From assembly GCA_943329665.2 (NCBI GenBank), contig CALQEU020000007.1:73098-137097 (forward strand): DNA of 64,000 nt, given 5' to 3'. The translations under genes and the position numbers were made by a program. This document shows positions 41,634 to 51,391 of this stretch, one piece after another. The notes below the pieces were generated by a model that was given only the letters and a program-made list of their open reading frames with translations, had not been told where the DNA came from and did not search any database. Position 1 is the stretch's first letter; every line of letters begins with the position of its first letter. Source of the DNA: JAJTFW01 sp903922455. Lineage in GTDB: Bacteria; Bacteroidota; Bacteroidia; AKYH767-A; OLB10.

Positions 41634-44600
41634 CTAGCGTCGTATGACAACATAGCTGTTAAGCGGTTTTTCATCAATATTTAAATCTAGTATATAGTAG
41701 TAGGTTCCGTTGGGCAATTCTTCACCAAACATTACACCGTTAACATTCGATCTTCCATTCCAATCGTTAGCATAATCTTTCTTTTTATACACAAGATTTC
41801 CCCAACGATTATAGATGTACAGAATGTTTCCTGGGAATCCATCAATTCCATCAATTACAAATTTGTCATTCGTTCCATCTTCATTCGGTGAGTATCCGTT
41901 TGGAATGTCGAGCGTATCACAGATTACAGATACGGTAACTGTAGCGATTGCTGTACACCCGTATTGATCTTTCACAGTTACCGTGTATTCTGTGGTAACA
42001 GTTGGTGATGCAATTGGATTTGGAAGGGTAGGATCACTTAATCCGACAGTTGGCGTCCAACTATATTCCATACCTCCACCAGCATTTAGTGGAGTAGTTT
42101 CTCCGGTGCAAATGATTACACTATTTGTAATACTAACATTGCTCAAGACTCGAGTTGTTATTTCGATTGTATTCGAAGTGTAAACTCCACAAGGTGTAGT
42201 TGCCATTACGGAATAGATACCAGCCACTGGTGTAGAGAATGCATGGGAAGTAGCTCCTAAAAGTGCAACTCCATTATAATACCATTGAAGAGTTCCATTC
42301 GGTACTGAGTCAATGGAAAGATGAGCCATGTCGCCCATGCAAATTTGAGGATCTCCTGTTGTTGTTAATTGTAAATTTGAAATATCGTTGATAACAAAGT
42401 TTTGCGTAGTCTCGCAACCGTTAGCATCTGTTGCGGTTACCGTGTAGGTGCCAGGTATCTGATTGGATATAGAATTTGTGTTTGCACCGTTACTCCATAA
42501 AAATGAGTAGGGAACAGTTCCACCGCTTGGCGATGCGATAATACTTCCTAACTGTCCACTGATGCAATTTGCATCTGTAGTCGTAGCTATTATAGCTAAC
42601 GAATTAGTTGGTTGAACAATTTGTGTGGTGTATTGATTAGAACATCCGTTGGCATCCGTTACCGTTACTGTATAAACACCAGCTCCTAGCGATGTAATAT
42701 TGGATTGTGTGGATCCTGTATTCCATAAATAGGAATATGGCATCGTTCCGCCATTTACTACCGATTGAACAGCTCCGTTCTGCAATCCAGTACAACTTAC
42801 TGGAGTAGTAGTTCCACTTACAGAAGGGAATGCTGCTGGTTGTGTAATGGTTGCTGTGATCTCCGAGTTACATCCGTTTTGATCCGTAACCGTAACGGTA
42901 TATGTCCCCGCTGTTAGTTGTGAAGGATCTTCTGTAGTTCCTCCCGTGTTCCATAAGTAAGTATAAGTTCCAGTACCACCTAGCACATTTAAATCAACCC
43001 ATCCTGTAGGTTGGCCATTACATGATAAATGACCAATAGAAAGTCCGAGTTGTAATGCTGAGTCAGGTTCTGCAACTTGCATGGTGCGATTGGCAACACA
43101 TCCATTCATATCAGTAATAGTCACTGAATAACTTCCTGTTGCTATTCCTGATGGACTTTGTCCTGTTCCGCCTGTATTCCATAAGAAATTGTACGGCGCT
43201 GTACCTCCATTTACGTTTAAGTTAATAGTTCCTGTACTATCTCCAGTACAAAGTACATTAGTAATTAATTCAGATGCATTTAAAGCAGCTTGAGGTTCCG
43301 AAATAATTACTGTTTCAGAATAAGTGCAGTTGTTGGAGTCAGTAATTAATACAGTATAAGTTCCAGCTTGAATTGCAGTTAAGTCTTCATTGTTGCTACC
43401 GTTATTCCAAGTATAAGTATAGGATGCAGTTCCTCCTGATGCAGATAAATCAATGCTTCCAGTACTGTCTCCAAAACATAATACTTGTATTGAAGTGCTC
43501 GAAGATGCTAATGATGCTGCTGGTTGTGTGATGGTGTGCGTGTCAATAAAAGTACAGCCTTGGTTATCGGTGATCAGTACACTGTAAGATCCAGCATGGA
43601 GTGAATCGATGGATGAATTATTTCCTCCATTGCTCCAATTAAAAATATAGGGTGCTGTTCCACCCAATGTAGTTAGTTGAATGCTCGCATCCGATCCATT
43701 AAAACAATTTACTTGACTAATGGTTGGAGTAGAGGAAAGTACAGCAGCGGGTTCTTGTATTGTAAAAGTTTGTGTAGAGAAACAATTATTGTTGTCGGTA
43801 ACAGTTACTGTGTAAGTCCCAGCTGCCAAGTTGCTTTTGTCTTCATTGTTCGTTCCATCATTCCATAAGTAAGTATAACCTGGTGTTCCTCCAGAATTAT
43901 TTAAATCAATAGCTCCTGTATTATTTCCGAAACACAATACTTGAGTTATCGTTGGTGTCACAGTGAGTGAATTCGCAGGTTGTGTGATGGTAATGCTATC
44001 TACAAGTGTGCAACCGTTTGAATCAGTTACCTGATAGGAATAAGTGCCTGAAGGAATTCCACTAATGGTTCCTTGTGTATTTCCATTGCTCCATGTAAAG
44101 GTGTATGGCGAAGTTCCACCCGCAGTCTGTAGATCTGCTGATCCACTTCCATTTCCATTGCAATCAATGTTAACTTGAGTTGGTTGAGTTGAGAGAGGTG
44201 CTGCAGGTTCTGCAATGATAACATTTTCAATTATGATACAACCGTGGTCATCGGTAATCTGTAGTATATAGGTTCCGGCTGTAAGTCCAGAGTTGTTTGC
44301 TGTATTCACAAAATTGTTCCACTGGTATGAATACGGATTAGTACCACCATTGATGGACGTTTGAATAGCACCAGTACTGTTTCCAAAACAGGCTACATCG
44401 GTAACTGTAAAATTTGAATTTAAAGTAGCTGCAGGCTGTATTATAGAAATGGTATCTTGAAGCGTGCAACTATTGGCATCAGTAACCTGAACGATGTATG
44501 TTCCAGCCGTTAGTTGTTGGATGTCTTCTTCTGTACTTCCATTCGACCATTGATAAGAATAAGTTTGTGTGCCTCCGTTAACGTTATAGTCAATCACTCC

Positions 44601-47600
44601 ACTTGCATCACCAAAACATAAAACGGTATTGAATGTTGAAGTTGAATTCAATGGACCAGCAGGTTGTGAAATCACTTGTGATAATGCCGTGATACAACCA
44701 TTCGCATCAGTAATTGTTACCGAGTAAGTTCCTGCAGTTAATTGACTGATATCTTGCGTTGCTTCGTTGTTGTTCCATATGTATATGTAAGGTCCTGTAC
44801 CACCAGTATGACTTAAGTCAATGGCTCCTGTAGTATCACCAAAACATGGAACGGAAGTGTTCGTTGCGGTAGATAAGAATATAGGAGCAGTGTAATTCAA
44901 GTTGTAGTTTTGTGATGCTGTACATCCATTTGTATCGGTAACGGTCACGGCATAATTTCCAATCGACAAGTTTGTTAGTGAATTTGAGTTCGATCCTGTA
45001 TTCCATGTGTAGGTATATCCTGATGTTCCTCCGGAAACTGTAGTTTGCACTTCTCCATCTTGTATGTCGTGACAATTTAAATGTGTAGTTGTTGCAGTGA
45101 TCACTAAAGCTTGAGCAGGTTCAGTTACGGTTGATTGTGTATTTGTTGTACAACCATTCGCATCCGTAACAGTAACACTATAGGTTCCCGCTGATACCGC
45201 TAGTAAATTCTGACTCGTACTTCCGTTATTCCATGAGTAAGTATAAGCGGATGTTCCACCATTAACTGTTAACGAAGTGGTACCTGTCGAATTTCCAAAA
45301 CAATCAACTGCAGTGTTTGCAATAGATGCACTCAATGGTGCAATGGGTTGAGTGACGAAAATGCTATTGGTTAATGAACAGCCGTTGTTGTCGGTTACTG
45401 TTACTGTGTAGCTTCCTGCCGATAAACTATTTAAATCTTCACTACTACTTACTGTATTCCATGCGTACGTATAAGGTGGTGTTCCGGCTGTTGCATTTAC
45501 ATTGATGGATCCATTTCCATCGCCATAACATAATAAATTTACAACGGTGCTGGTTACATTTAATGAACCTGCTGGTTGAGTTACCGTTCTACTTAAGATA
45601 GCCGTACATCCATTTGCATCTGTAACTGTTGCTGTATAAGTATTGGCAGATAAGTTAGTAATGTTTTGTTGATTGGATCCATTACTCCATAGGTATATAT
45701 ACGGAGTAGTACCACCAGTAGGTGTTACATTCACACTACCAATTGGATTTCCTGTACAGTTAATATCATTGCTCGTTGCCGAAAGTGATAATGGTGCAGC
45801 AGGTTGATTAATAGTCGAATTGGAACTGGCTGTACATCCTTTCGCATCGGTTACAGTAATTGTATATGTTCCCGAAGCTAAATTGGAAACTCCTGCAGTC
45901 GTACTTCCTGTACTCCAAAGATAAGTGTAAGGTGTAGTTCCACCACTTGGCGTAATAAATGAGCTACCGCTACTATTTCCATAACATGAAACATGATTAT
46001 TGTTTGATGATATGCTCAACGCAGCAGTTGGTTGCGATATGTTAATTGTATTTACAGTTGTACAACCTTTCGTATCAGTCACAGTCACTGTATAATTTCC
46101 AATGGTAATTCCTGATATAGAATTGTTGGTTGATCCTGTATTCCATAAATAAGTGTATGGACTTGTTCCTCCATTCGGATTAGTAATAGCGGTACCATTA
46201 TTTCCTCCAAAGCAAGACACTGTAGTTCCAGAAATGGTTGTTGAAAGTACAGCTACAGGTTGTGTAACCGTGTAGTTACCTACGGTGGTGCAACCTAATG
46301 CATCTGTAATAGTCACTGTATAACTTCCTGCCGTTAAATTGGTAATTGACGTACCGGCACCGCCGTTATTCCATTGGTAAACATATGGAGAAGTTCCGCC
46401 TATAGTCGTAGTTGTAATGGATCCTGTAGGAATAATAAAACAAGAAACCGCAACTGAAGAACCACTAACTGTTAATGGTGCTGCTGGTTGTGTGATGATA
46501 ACTGGAGTACTCATTGTACATCCATTCGCATCCGTTGTGGTTACGGTATAAGTTCCTGCAATTAAATTATTATTTATAGCTGTATTTACTCCATTACTCC
46601 ATGCATAGGTGTATGGGGATGTGCCACCGTTTCCAGCCGCTGTTGTAAGTCCAGTATTATTTCCAAAGCAACGTACATTCGTTTTCGTAGTGCTAACACT
46701 AACGGTTGATGTAGGTTGTGAAATTATAACTGAAGAAGTATAAGTGCAGCTTTTAGAATCAGTAATGGTTACTGTATATGTTCCTGAAGAAAGTGAATTT
46801 ATATTTTGGGTTGTAGACCCATTGCTCCATGCATAAAGGTATGGACTCGTTCCACCACTTGGTGTTAAGTTAATGATTGCTGTGGAAGCTCCAAAGCAAT
46901 TCACGTTCGTAGTTGTTGTGGTGGCAGAAAGGGCTGCAGTAGGTTGCATGATGACTATAGGAGAAATAAGTACGGTACAGCCATTCGCATCGGTTACAGT
47001 AACCGTGTACGATCCATTACTTAATCCTGTTAAATTTTGTGAGCTAGCACCAGTGTTCCATTGATAAGTAAATGGAGTAACTCCTCCTGTAACATTAATG
47101 CTGATACTTCCTGAGTTTCCACCAAAACAACCAACATTATTGGTACTTGCAACAGTGGCATCTAAACGAGCCGGTGGTTGGTTGATGGTATTTGTGTTTG
47201 TTTGTACACATCCATTCGCATCGTTTATGGTTAGTGTATACGTTCCTGTTGGAAGTCCGCTTATGTTTGATGTAGTAGCACCTGTACTCCAGACATAAGT
47301 GTATGGAAATGTACCACCCGTTACAGTCGTATTAATAACGCCGGTGCTTTGATTAAAACAATTTATATGTGTTAAGCTATTGGTTACCGATAAAGCAGCG
47401 AGTGGTTGGCTGATGGTAACGATTCTCGTATTAGTGCATCCTTTCGCATCGGTAATTGTTGCCGTATAGGTACCTGCCGCAATAGAATTTAAAGTAGAAG
47501 TTGTATTTCCATTATTCCATAAGTAGGTGTACGGAGATGTTCCTCCTGATGGAACTACAATGATAGATCCAGCGGATTGTCCAAAGCAATTTACATCCGT

Positions 47601-49493
47601 TTTGGTCCAACTAGAATTTAATGCAACACTCGGTTGCGTTACGGTTGTACTAGAGGTAGTTGTACATCCGTTCGCATCCGTTGCAGTAACCGTATACGTT
47701 CCCGCAATTAGATTAGATGCGGTAGCTGTGTTTGCTCCGTTGCTCCAACTATAGGAGTAAGGAGCTACTCCACCAGAAGGTGTAGCAACGGCAATTCCAT
47801 TGTTTCCACCAAAGCAACTCACCGTATTCGTATTACTACTGGTGACAGATGTTGAATAAGTTGCGTTGAGTGTATTGGTAGTAGTTCGAGTACATCCATT
47901 AGCATCGGTAACAGTAACTGTATAGGTTCCCGCTGGAATATTACTTAAATTTTGACTGCTCGAACCATTACTCCACGAGTAAGTGTAAGGAGTATTTCCT
48001 CCTGCAATTCCTAAAGCTATATTTCCATTAGATAAACCTAAACAAGAAGGTTGTGTAGGTGTAGAGGTTAATGTCATTCCACTCGGTTGTGTTAACGTGA
48101 TAGTTTGAGTCGACGTGCATCCCGTTGTGGCATCAGTAGCAGTAACTACGTAGGTGCCTGCCGTTAGTCCGCCAATGGCTGCCGTAGTTGCACCGTTGCT
48201 CCAAGCATAACTATATACGCCTGAATAAACCGGACTCGCAATGACTGTCCCCGTTGCGGCACCGTTACAACTTATATTGGTGCCAAATAAACTAAAGTAG
48301 GGACTTGGTACATATACGTTGAATGAATATGTTTGAATTCCATTGTTCGGACAAGCATTGTCACGAACGGTTACAGTAAAAGTTTTTGGAAGTAAATTAA
48401 TGTCCGCAGTGGTGGGTGTCCAGCAAAAAGTGAGTGTTGGACGCGAACCACCGCTAATCGTGTAACTTGCATTCGGAATACCATTATTGGTAGTCATGGT
48501 TAAAATTTGTGATGCATCAATATCTGCTGAACTTACTGTAAAGCAAACTTGTTGCCATGGACATGCATTAATGCTGTAATTATTCGATCCATTGATTCCC
48601 GATGCAGTTGGTAAATTATTTGTACAGGCTTGTGTGTAAACTTGCATGTCGCGAATTACCGATCCAATAAGTACACCATTGCGATATTCTCTAACTAAAA
48701 TGGCCATAATTCCAATTTGAATTTGGCTCGGTGTAAAGTTGATATCACCAGTTCCTGCATTAATTCCAAATGGACTAGAAGAGGCTATAGGTGCTGTAAT
48801 GGATGCTGGAGAAATAAAAGTTACGTTGGAAGTAGCCGTTATTTTTGGTGCTATTAATGAATATGAAAGTGAATCACCATCGGGATCAATTACACCATGA
48901 TTGTAATTGAAGTTTTGTCCAACACATACAAACGCAATAGGGATATTGGAAAAAGTAGGTGAGCTATTACAAGGTGCTGTTAAATTATTCAATTTAGCTT
49001 CAACATAAAGTGTGGTGTTAGAAGCACACGGATTGGAAATGGTGGTGATACTACAGTTTCTACAACATACACTATAACTAAATACCCAATCGGTTTGTGT
49101 CGATGGTAATGTAACAACTGCAATGTATCTCCATTTACGAATACCTGTCGATGAACCTCCATTACAACTAGAACTAGATGTAGCACAAGGAACCGTAATT
49201 TCTAAACCGTTTGTTGCGCCTGCCACTTTGTTTGCAGTTACGTTCAGATTATGATTCCCATTCACACTTTTATAGTTGATGGTAATGTTTCCTGGTTCTG
49301 CAACTCCACCACAATCGCGGTAGAAAGTAACTTCAATTTCATATTGGTTACCACCTAAACATCGGTACTTAATGTCGGATCCAGCAGCATGGGTTGCAAA
49401 TACTTGATTTTGCAGACCTGCTAAAAGGAGAATGCTAAACAAAAAGAAGCTGAATTTTGAAATAATATTCTTTGCGAATTGGGGATGTCTCAT
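41634..49493 (-). CDS. Giant SprB-like repeat adhesin with type B T9SS sorting domain
   Basis: 2619 residues. A signal peptide (ending near residue 33, VFATHAAG) is followed by an N-terminal region of about 370 residues starting SDIKYRCLGGNQYEIEVTFYRDCGG. Then come 26 tandem SprB-type repeats of roughly 70-76 residues (about 400-2370), each closing in a variant of AGTYTVTVTDANGCT and starting with a single Cys (CFGGN.G). After these are Ig/PKD-like domains (QICMGDMAHLSID...; TEYTVTVKDQYGCTA) and a gliding-motility-type C-terminal domain (IPNGYSPNEDGTNDKF...YNRWGNLVYKK...LPNGTYYYILD). It is a surface-exported filament or adhesin. The ORF is intact. Confidence 0.95.
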   Translation of the reverse strand: MRHPQFAKNIISKFSFFLFSILLLAGLQNQVFATHAAGSDIKYRCLGGNQYEIEVTFYRDCGGVAEPGNITINYKSVNGNHNLNVTANKVAGATNGLEITVPCATSSSSCNGGSSTGIRKWRYIAVVTLPSTQTDWVFSYSVCCRNCSITTISNPCASNTTLYVEAKLNNLTAPCNSSPTFSNIPIAFVCVGQNFNYNHGVIDPDGDSLSYSLIAPKITATSNVTFISPASITAPIASSSPFGINAGTGDINFTPSQIQIGIMAILVREYRNGVLIGSVIRDMQVYTQACTNNLPTASGINGSNNYSINACPWQQVCFTVSSADIDASQILTMTTNNGIPNASYTISGGSRPTLTFCWTPTTADINLLPKTFTVTVRDNACPNNGIQTYSFNVYVPSPYFSLFGTNISCNGAATGTVIASPVYSGVYSYAWSNGATTAAIGGLTAGTYVVTATDATTGCTSTQTITLTQPSGMTLTSTPTQPSCLGLSNGNIALGIAGGNTPYTYSWSNGSSSQNLSNIPAGTYTVTVTDANGCTRTTTNTLNATYSTSVTSSNTNTVSCFGGNNGIAVATPSGGVAPYSYSWSNGANTATASNLIAGTYTVTATDANGCTTTSSTTVTQPSVALNSSWTKTDVNCFGQSAGSIIVVPSGGTSPYTYLWNNGNTTSTLNSIAAGTYTATITDAKGCTNTRIVTISQPLAALSVTNSLTHINCFNQSTGVINTTVTGGTFPYTYVWSTGATTSNISGLPTGTYTLTINDANGCVQTNTNTINQPPARLDATVASTNNVGCFGGNSGSISINVTGGVTPFTYQWNTGASSQNLTGLSNGSYTVTVTDANGCTVLISPIVIMQPTAALSATTTTTNVNCFGASTAIINLTPSGGTSPYLYAWSNGSTTQNINSLSSGTYTVTITDSKSCTYTSSVIISQPTSTVSVSTTKTNVRCFGNNTGLTTAAGNGGTSPYTYAWSNGVNTAINNNLIAGTYTVTTTDANGCTMSTPVIITQPAAPLTVSGSSVAVSCFIIPTGSITTTTIGGTSPYVYQWNNGGAGTSITNLTAGSYTVTITDALGCTTVGNYTVTQPVAVLSTTISGTTVSCFGGNNGTAITNPNGGTSPYTYLWNTGSTNNSISGITIGNYTVTVTDTKGCTTVNTINISQPTAALSISSNNNHVSCYGNSSGSSFITPSGGTTPYTYLWSTGSTTAGVSNLASGTYTITVTDAKGCTASSNSTINQPAAPLSLSATSNDINCTGNPIGSVNVTPTGGTTPYIYLWSNGSNQQNITNLSANTYTATVTDANGCTAILSRTVTQPAGSLNVTSTVVNLLCYGDGNGSINVNATAGTPPYTYAWNTVSSSEDLNSLSAGSYTVTVTDNNGCSLTNSIFVTQPIAPLSASIANTAVDCFGNSTGTTSLTVNGGTSAYTYSWNNGSTSQNLLAVSAGTYSVTVTDANGCTTNTQSTVTEPAQALVITATTTHLNCHDIQDGEVQTTVSGGTSGYTYTWNTGSNSNSLTNLSIGNYAVTVTDTNGCTASQNYNLNYTAPIFLSTATNTSVPCFGDTTGAIDLSHTGGTGPYIYIWNNNEATQDISQLTAGTYSVTITDANGCITALSQVISQPAGPLNSTSTFNTVLCFGDASGVIDYNVNGGTQTYSYQWSNGSTEEDIQQLTAGTYIVQVTDANSCTLQDTISIIQPAATLNSNFTVTDVACFGNSTGAIQTSINGGTNPYSYQWNNFVNTANNSGLTAGTYILQITDDHGCIIIENVIIAEPAAPLSTQPTQVNIDCNGNGSGSADLQTAGGTSPYTFTWSNGNTQGTISGIPSGTYSYQVTDSNGCTLVDSITITQPANSLTVTPTITQVLCFGNNTGAIDLNNSGGTPGYTYLWNDGTNNEDKSNLAAGTYTVTVTDNNNCFSTQTFTIQEPAAVLSSTPTISQVNCFNGSDASIQLTTLGGTAPYIFNWSNGGNNSSIDSLHAGSYSVLITDNQGCTFIDTHTITQPAASLASSSTSIQVLCFGDSTGSIDLSASGGTASYTYTWNNGSNNEDLTAIQAGTYTVLITDSNNCTYSETVIISEPQAALNASELITNVLCTGDSTGTINLNVNGGTAPYNFLWNTGGTGQSPSGIATGSYSVTITDMNGCVANRTMQVAEPDSALQLGLSIGHLSCNGQPTGWVDLNVLGGTGTYTYLWNTGGTTEDPSQLTAGTYTVTVTDQNGCNSEITATITQPAAFPSVSGTTTPVSCTGLQNGAVQSVVNGGTMPYSYLWNTGSTQSNITSLGAGVYTVTVTDANGCSNQYTTQIVQPTNSLAIIATTTDANCISGQLGSIIASPSGGTVPYSFLWSNGANTNSISNQIPGTYTVTATDANGCETTQNFVINDISNLQLTTTGDPQICMGDMAHLSIDSVPNGTLQWYYNGVALLGATSHAFSTPVAGIYSVMATTPCGVYTSNTIEITTRVLSNVSITNSVIICTGETTPLNAGGGMEYSWTPTVGLSDPTLPNPIASPTVTTEYTVTVKDQYGCTAIATVTVSVICDTLDIPNGYSPNEDGTNDKFVIDGIDGFPGNILYIYNRWGNLVYKKKDYANDWNGRSNVNGVMFGEELPNGTYYYILDLNIDEKPLNSYVVIRR

Positions 49494-49892
49494 TGTTGAT
49501 GAAGAGTTTTAGCCTTTTTTGCTCTCTATTTATTCGTAATGCAGGGCGACTTCGTTTCATTTTCTGACTTTATTTTATGATAATCTTACATAATGAAACT
49601 TTTATTCTCTTCGTTCGTATGAAACCAGTTTTCTTAATACTGTATTTTTTTTCTTTCTTGATTTGCAACTATTTTATCAGCTTTTTTCTTTTCTGATCGC
49701 TTTCGATGTGAAAATTTTTCTCTGTTTTTTTCTTCAATTTTCACAAGGATTTTAAAGGTTGATAATTATTTTGTTTTTAGATGCGTTTCGATCCCCATTT
49801 AATGCGTTTTTTACTCTCAAAAGCTTAAATTTGCAGCAAGTTTTCTAACCTTAAATTATTATTGTAATTTGAGGTCAACTAAAAATCTGATT
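49494..49892. other. Divergent intergenic region between adhesin and nuo operons
   Basis: Nearly 400 bases of very T-rich DNA. TAAATTTG at 49826-49833 fits the -7 consensus for nuoA, 60 bases before its start. No convincing promoter for the adhesin strand and no credible gene was seen. Confidence 0.5.
49826..49833 (+). promoter_or_regulatory. Putative -7 element for the nuo operon
   Basis: TAAATTTG (TAnnTTTG) upstream of nuoA; no clear -33 TTG at the proper distance. Confidence 0.45.
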
Positions 49893-50273
49893 ATGATATT
49901 GTTAAGTTCCCCAATTGATTATCTTCCAATCGCAATGATGTTCGTTGTTGCTATCGGATTCGTCCTTTTCACCATGTTCGTTACTCACTTATTGGGACCT
50001 AAACGCCTTTCCAAGGTGAAGTTGGAAGCTTTTGAGTGTGGAATTGAATCGCAAGGAAACTCAAGAATGCCTTTCTCTATTAAATATTTCCTCATTGCTA
50101 TCCTTTTTGTGTTGTTTGATGTTGAGGTAATATTCATGTATCCTTGGGCAGTCAACTTTGCCGAATGGAGTAAAGTGAGTATGGCGGCATTTTATGAAAT
50201 GTTCGTCTTTCTTGCTTTCTTAACCGTTGGATTAATTTACATCATCAGAAAAGGCGCCTTAAAGTGGGAATAG
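49893..50273 (+). CDS. nuoA: NADH-quinone oxidoreductase subunit A
   Basis: 126 residues from the ATG at 49893 (a TTG further up is in frame but unlikely). Three membrane helices (about 8-30, 64-83, 92-115) with the family motifs KLEAFECGIESQGN and FDVEVIFMYPWA. A small membrane subunit at the junction of the arms of complex I. First gene of a complete nuoA-N operon. Confidence 0.95.
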   Translation: MILLSSPIDYLPIAMMFVVAIGFVLFTMFVTHLLGPKRLSKVKLEAFECGIESQGNSRMPFSIKYFLIAILFVLFDVEVIFMYPWAVNFAEWSKVSMAAFYEMFVFLAFLTVGLIYIIRKGALKWE

Positions 50274-50310
50274 TTTAAATCGTTTTAATTTAATTACTTA
50301 TAAAATTAAT

Positions 50311-50847
50311 ATGGCAAAAGAAGGTGATCGTTTAGAGGGTTTTGAAGGTCCAGGATTTCTCGCAACCTCTTTGGATAAAGCAGTAGGGATGGCACGGAAG
50401 AATTCAATTTGGCCTTTGCCTTTTGCAACTTCCTGTTGCGGGATTGAATTTATGGCAACGATGGCTTCCACTTACGATTTAGGTCGATTTGGTGCGGAGC
50501 GTTTGAGTTTTTCTCCTCGTCAAGCCGATTTGTTAATGGTGATGGGTACCATTGCTAAGAAGATGGGTCCAGTTTTACGTCAAGTTTATGAGCAAATGGC
50601 TGAACCTAAGTGGGTTATTGCAGTTGGTGCCTGTGCTTCAACCGGTGGAATTTTTGATACTTATAGTGTACTTCAAGGAATCGATCGTATCATTCCAGTG
50701 GATGTTTATGTTCCAGGATGCCCACCTCGCCCAGAACAAATTTTAGATGGCGTAATGAAAATACAAGACCTGATTCAAAATGAATCTTTGCGTCGACGAA
50801 ATTCTGCCGAGTACCAAGATCTCTTAGCTTCCTACGGAATAGAATAA
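50311..50847 (+). CDS. nuoB: NADH-quinone oxidoreductase subunit B
   Basis: 178 residues. It holds the N2 [4Fe-4S] cluster that passes electrons to quinone: TSCCGIEFMA near 43-52, VGACASTGG near 107-115, and VPGCPPRPEQ near 135-144 supply the cysteines. Peripheral arm, matrix side. It is followed by nuoC after one base. Confidence 0.98.
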   Translation: MAKEGDRLEGFEGPGFLATSLDKAVGMARKNSIWPLPFATSCCGIEFMATMASTYDLGRFGAERLSFSPRQADLLMVMGTIAKKMGPVLRQVYEQMAEPKWVIAVGACASTGGIFDTYSVLQGIDRIIPVDVYVPGCPPRPEQILDGVMKIQDLIQNESLRRRNSAEYQDLLASYGIE

Positions 50848-50848
50848 T

Positions 50849-51352
50849 ATGCCGACCCTAAATATTGAGTTATTAGAAAGTAAGTTGAAAGAAAATTTCA
50901 ATGAAAATATCTTATCTTCTGATAAGGATGCCGATATGTTTACGATTGTGGTAACGAAAGAATCGTATCATGATGTGGTTCGTTTTTTAAAAGAAGATGC
51001 TAATTTCAATTTTCATTACCTCACTACCCTGTGTGGTTTGCATTACCCCGATAGCCCTTTTCCTTTTGGCTTGATGGTGCAATTGCATAATATGCCAGAG
51101 AATTCGAGAATCAGAGTTAAAACATTTACAGGCGATAATGAACCAACATTTAAAACGCTGACCGATCTTTGGCCCGCTGCAAATTGGATGGAGCGAGAGG
51201 CGTATGATTTTTTTGGATTTAAATTTACCGGTCACCCTGACTTAAGACGAATCCTGAATATGGATTCTCTCGAAGGTTGGCCGATGAGAAAAGAATATCC
51301 TCTAGAAGATCCTTTCCGAAAAGATAAGGACGATAAAATGTTTGGACGTTAA
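50849..51352 (+). CDS. nuoC: NADH-quinone oxidoreductase subunit C
   Basis: 167 residues, the 30-kDa subunit, with the signature TLTDLWPAANWMEREAYDFFGFKFTGHPDLRRILNMDSLEGWPMRKEYPL. It is a separate gene rather than fused to nuoD as in E. coli. It is placed between nuoB and nuoD. Confidence 0.97.
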   Translation: MPTLNIELLESKLKENFNENILSSDKDADMFTIVVTKESYHDVVRFLKEDANFNFHYLTTLCGLHYPDSPFPFGLMVQLHNMPENSRIRVKTFTGDNEPTFKTLTDLWPAANWMEREAYDFFGFKFTGHPDLRRILNMDSLEGWPMRKEYPLEDPFRKDKDDKMFGR

Positions 51353-51391
51353 TAACGAGAAGGGCTAGCCGAATATTTAGTACTGCGAACA

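Noticed and set aside
49619..49696. 25-residue hydrophobic peptide (MKPVFLILYFFSFL...)
   Set aside because: It lies in very T-rich DNA where such hydrophobic frames arise by chance; no start signals seen.
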